Origin: JAJRQY01 sp965224435
Lineage (GTDB): Bacteria; Actinomycetota; Acidimicrobiia; Acidimicrobiales; SZUA-35
Reading direction: 5' to 3'
Assembly: GCA_965224435.1 (NCBI GenBank)
Contig: OZ245048.1
Location: 2,046,001-2,110,000, forward strand
DNA: 64,000 bases
The notes below the pieces were generated by a model. The model worked only from the letters and a program-made list of their open reading frames with translations. It had not been told where the DNA came from and did not search any database. The translations under genes and the position numbers were made by a program. Below are positions 60,916 to 64,000 of this stretch, piece after piece. The first letter of the stretch is position 1; every line of letters begins with the position of its first letter.

Positions 60916-62334
60916 TCATGCTGTCCACACCGCTTGCAGTACTTGGGTCAAGAATCGGGCATCGGAAGCTCCCGCCAACTCACGAATACTGTGCATTGCC
61001 AGTTGGGGCGCACCAATATCGACAGTCGAGACGGCAAGTTCACCAGAGGTGATTGGACCAATGGTTGATCCACAGGGCAGGTCGTTGCGATGGATATAGG
61101 TTTGCAGCGGGATGTCATGCTGACCGCAGATCGCCCGAAAACGAGCCTCGCTAGTGGCATCGGTGGCGTATCGCTGGTTAGCGTTGCGCTTGATGACGAT
61201 GCCTGCATTCATGGCGATGTGATGATTGGGTTCGTGCTTATCCACATAGTTCGGGTTGGTGGCGTGTGCACCGTCGGCGGAAACAACGAACGAGTTGGAC
61301 AAGGCAACGAGATGTTCGGCCCGCTCGAAACCCTGGGCGGCGCTGATTCGCTCCAGGATTGCTCCCAAGAAGGCTCCCGAAGCTCCAGTGGATGATGTCG
61401 AACCCACTTCCTCATGGTCATAGAGGGCCAGGACGGGTGTTGCGCCAGTGGCAGCTCCGGAAACTGCCAGCAGTGCGCGCACCCCACAGAAAACCGAGAA
61501 CAAGTTGTCGATCCGAGCGGAGGCGATCATGTCCAGGTCGCGACCAACAAGGGCCGGAGCATGGGTGTCATAGGCCATCAGATCCCAGGAAAGAACCTGG
61601 TCAGGCTGGACGTCGGCCAGGTCAGAAAGATAGGAAAGGAAGGCCGAAGGCGTTGCTGAACCGCCATCATCAGAACCCACACTGGCAACACCTTCTGCTG
61701 GGTCATCGGTGTGAATTGCCCAAAGCGGGTTCATCTGGGTCTGGGCATTGAGCTTCAGTCCCTTGTCTCGAATGTCCCGGTCGAGATGGATAGCCAGCTG
61801 CGGTATCCGCAAGATCGGCGAGTGATCCCTGACCAAGACCTCTCTAGCCGTTCCATCGGCCAGAACACTCACTCTTCCCGCCAGGGCCAGGTCCCGATCC
61901 AGCCAAGAGTTCAGAAGCAAGCCTCCATAGGTCTCGACCCCGATCTGATCCCAACCGCCGCTCACCACGTCCGCGTGAGCCCGAACTCGCAAGTTTGGCG
62001 AGTCAGTATGGGCCCCAACGATGTTGAAGGCAGGAGCCGTACCGTCAGAAGCCGTCTTGCTTGAAACAGCCTTGCCAGAACCTGTCGTCCCAGCTTGACC
62101 CTGTACCCACGCCACCATTGCCCCACCAACGACCAGGTAATAGCGTCCGGCGTCCGATGGCAGTGTGCTTTGATGATCCACGGCCTGAAACCCACCTTCA
62201 TCAAGCAGGGCAGAGGCCCGCTCGACTGCGTGGTACGGGGAGGGGGACGCCTCAAGATCACCCAACAGGTCGGTAGCAATGTTCGGGAACCCCGCAACGG
62301 AGGACTTGGGCGACGTTCTTTGTGGTCCAGACAT
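60916..62334 (-). CDS. M18 family aminopeptidase
   Basis: A cytosolic dinuclear zinc aminopeptidase of 472 residues, like aspartyl aminopeptidase/ApeB. Metal and catalytic residues appear in IVGAHTDSPNLRVRA, LALYDHEEVGSTSS, and AMHSIRELAG near the C terminus; MIASARIDNLFSVFCG is also conserved. It removes N-terminal acidic or neutral residues from peptides. It is divergent from gltB. The sequence between it and hppA (60674-60915) holds an imperfect hairpin with 7-base arms (60708-60714, 60728-60734) and presumably the hppA promoter. Confidence 0.92.
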   Translation of the reverse strand: MSGPQRTSPKSSVAGFPNIATDLLGDLEASPSPYHAVERASALLDEGGFQAVDHQSTLPSDAGRYYLVVGGAMVAWVQGQAGTTGSGKAVSSKTASDGTAPAFNIVGAHTDSPNLRVRAHADVVSGGWDQIGVETYGGLLLNSWLDRDLALAGRVSVLADGTAREVLVRDHSPILRIPQLAIHLDRDIRDKGLKLNAQTQMNPLWAIHTDDPAEGVASVGSDDGGSATPSAFLSYLSDLADVQPDQVLSWDLMAYDTHAPALVGRDLDMIASARIDNLFSVFCGVRALLAVSGAATGATPVLALYDHEEVGSTSSTGASGAFLGAILERISAAQGFERAEHLVALSNSFVVSADGAHATNPNYVDKHEPNHHIAMNAGIVIKRNANQRYATDATSEARFRAICGQHDIPLQTYIHRNDLPCGSTIGPITSGELAVSTVDIGAPQLAMHSIRELAGASDARFLTQVLQAVWTA

Positions 62335-62453
62335 GGACCAGACGGTAGCGGTTTACCACCCGTCGGTCATAAGACGGTAAGGTGCGGGTTCCTTCTCCTC
62401 GGCTGGGCCAGTGTTGTCCCCGCCTTGAAACGCAGCCAGACCAGGAGAAATGC

Positions 62454-64000
62454 GTGACTTTGTTTCCCTCCATAAACGGCCTTCCCGCGGCACAGGGCCT
62501 CTATGACCCAAGCTTCGAGCACGACTCTTGCGGGGTCGGTTTTGTTGCCGATCTTCACGGTCGAGTTTCGCGAAACATGGTCAAGCGTGGACTCGATGCC
62601 TTGACGCGAATGCAGCACCGAGGAGCAACCAACGCCGAGCCAAATACTGGGGACGGGGCGGGCATCCTGACCCAGATTCCTCATCGATTCTTAGCAGAGG
62701 TCGTCGACGGTCTGCCCGAGCAAGGCGCCTACGCCACCGGTATTGCCTTCTTGCCAGTCGGTTCAGCCATCGCCGAGGAATCCAAAACCGCTATTGCCAA
62801 GATTATTGTCGAAGAAGGGCTGACTCTGCTGGGCTGGCGAATGGTCCCAGTCGTACCCCACTCGCTAGGTCTTCAAGCATCCAGTGTCATGCCTTCGTTC
62901 CAGCAGATCTTCATATCGTCTCCAGACGGTCTGACTGGTATTGACCTCGATCGGGAAGTCTTCATTGTTCGCAAACGCATCGAGCATGAACTCACCGGCG
63001 AGCACGCCAGTTTCTTCGCCTCGTTGAGCGCTAGGACCATTGTCTACAAGGGAATGCTGACCACACCCCAGCTTTCGGAGTTCTTCCCTGACCTGATGGA
63101 TGACCGGTACGAGAGCGCCCTGGCGCTGGTCCACTCCCGCTTCTCCACCAATACATTCCCCAGCTGGCCCTTGGCTCACCCATACCGCTTCGTGGCCCAC
63201 AACGGCGAAATCAACACCGTCAAGGGCAACCGCAACTGGATGCGGACCCGCGAGTCCCTGCTTGCGTCGCCGATCTGGGGGGACAGGATCTCCAAACTGT
63301 TCCCCATCTGTACTCCCGGCGGATCAGACACAGCATCCTTCGACGAGGCGCTGGAACTCTTGCATCTCGGGGGCTACTCCCTTCCGCATGCGGTCCTCAT
63401 GATGATCCCTGAAGCCTGGGAAAAGAACCGCTTCATGGACAAGTCAAAGAAGGAGTTCTACCGCTTCCACGCGTCCATGATGGAGCCGTGGGACGGCCCC
63501 GCGTCCATTGCCTTCACTGATGGAACAGTCATTGGAGCGGTGCTTGACCGCAACGGCCTGCGTCCAAGCCGTTACTGGGTTACTGATGATGACATTGTTT
63601 GCATGGCGTCAGAGGTTGGCGTGCTGGACGTTGATCCGTCCCAGGTGGTCAAGAAAGGCAGACTCGAGCCGGGAAGAATGTTCCTTGTCGATACCGCCCA
63701 GGGAAGGATTGTGGGTGACGACGAGCTGAAAACCGACCTGGCCGCCGCCAAACCCTACGGTGAATGGCTCCAGTCCAATGTCCGACTCGGTGATCTGCCG
63801 CTTCGCCCGGTATCTCACCCCGTGCACGATGATCTCCTGCCTCAACTGGTGGCCAACGGCTTCACCGAAGAAGAGCTGGAGCTGCTCATCGAACCCATGG
63901 TCTTGAGCGGCAAAGAAAGCATCGGATCAATGGGTACAGACACGCCCCTGGCGGTGCTGTCCAACCGCCCTCGGATCCTCTTTGACTACTTCGCTCAACT
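62454..64000 (+). CDS. gltB: Glutamate synthase large subunit, N-terminal part (runs off the window)
   Basis: Glutamate synthase transfers the glutamine amide to 2-oxoglutarate. The first 515 residues are present and the frame is open to the window end. The N-terminal class II amidotransferase nucleophile is the Cys in HDSCGVGFVADLHG at residue 26, so a 25-residue propeptide is expected to be removed. MQHRGATNAEPNTGDGAGIL, HSRFSTNTFPSWPLAHP, HNGEINTVKGNRNWM and LDRNGLRPSRYW are diagnostic. The GTG start has AGGAGA about six bases upstream. The central and synthase domains lie beyond the window. Confidence 0.95.
   Translation, partial: MTLFPSINGLPAAQGLYDPSFEHDSCGVGFVADLHGRVSRNMVKRGLDALTRMQHRGATNAEPNTGDGAGILTQIPHRFLAEVVDGLPEQGAYATGIAFLPVGSAIAEESKTAIAKIIVEEGLTLLGWRMVPVVPHSLGLQASSVMPSFQQIFISSPDGLTGIDLDREVFIVRKRIEHELTGEHASFFASLSARTIVYKGMLTTPQLSEFFPDLMDDRYESALALVHSRFSTNTFPSWPLAHPYRFVAHNGEINTVKGNRNWMRTRESLLASPIWGDRISKLFPICTPGGSDTASFDEALELLHLGGYSLPHAVLMMIPEAWEKNRFMDKSKKEFYRFHASMMEPWDGPASIAFTDGTVIGAVLDRNGLRPSRYWVTDDDIVCMASEVGVLDVDPSQVVKKGRLEPGRMFLVDTAQGRIVGDDELKTDLAAAKPYGEWLQSNVRLGDLPLRPVSHPVHDDLLPQLVANGFTEEELELLIEPMVLSGKESIGSMGTDTPLAVLSNRPRILFDYFAQ

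Noticed and set aside
60749..61099. Small plus-strand gene between hppA and the M18 peptidase gene
   Set aside because: Half of it is antisense to the M18 gene and the rest shows no ribosome binding site or recognisable domain.

Overview
The window looks like a chromosomal segment of a free-living, probably aquatic actinobacterium, most likely of the Acidimicrobiia. This rests on the moderately high GC content, frequent GTG and TTG starts, a SigC-type ECF sigma factor, repeated DUF4214 modules, a neutral zinc metallopeptidase with a Gly/Arg-rich N terminus, and an HrpA/RlmI/TrkAH/HppA/GltB housekeeping set. The lineage is an inference from gene content. I see no rRNA, tRNA, CRISPR array or insertion sequence.

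Layout. 1-2.3 kb: copper chaperone (PCuAC) downstream of a SigC-like sigma factor, with a membrane zinc-finger anti-sigma gene divergent. 2.3-8 kb: alkyl sulfatase, DUF3817 protein, soluble pyrophosphatase, an ornithine-cyclodeaminase/threonine-dehydratase-like pair, and a DUF2807 lipoprotein. 8-12.6 kb (minus): P450, phosphopantetheinyl transferase, aldehyde dehydrogenase, dienelactone hydrolase. 12.6-17.8 kb: HrpA and an RlmI-type methyltransferase. 17.9-25 kb: secreted DUF1800/DUF1501-DUF4214 pair, a GGDEF-EAL receptor and a PF10118 protein. 25-33 kb: SNF2 helicase with a small basic partner, homocysteine methyltransferase and TrkH/TrkA. 33-38 kb: Thr/Pro-rich protein, ApbE and ferric-reductase-like membrane protein, aquaporin, aldose epimerase. 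38-45 kb: hydrolase, heme-utilisation-like PPOX protein, TrmH methyltransferase, a selenoprotein, flavodoxin, and a giant indolepyruvate ferredoxin oxidoreductase. 45-46.7 kb: a small accessory patch with a methyltransferase remnant and a zeta-like toxin/ParD-like antitoxin pair under a perfect palindrome. 46.7-58.5 kb: desaturase, amidase, PsuG, hexapeptide acyltransferase, zinc metallopeptidase, two PLP enzymes (one frameshifted), a secreted metzincin-like protein, a lipoprotein and a divergent ELFV dehydrogenase. 58.5-64 kb: membrane pyrophosphatase, M18 aminopeptidase and the start of gltB.

The most notable observation is an unannotated-looking selenoprotein at 40672-40947 (minus). Reading through an in-frame TGA restores the CxxU redox motif of the SelW/Rdx family, and a short stem-loop fitting the bacterial SECIS consensus follows the TGA. 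Other observations worth checking are an aldehyde dehydrogenase and a phosphopantetheinyl transferase sharing one frame broken only by a TAG, a PPOX protein whose tail is antisense to the TrmH gene for about 500 bases, and an ApbE/ferric reductase locus with no recognisable flavinylation substrate.
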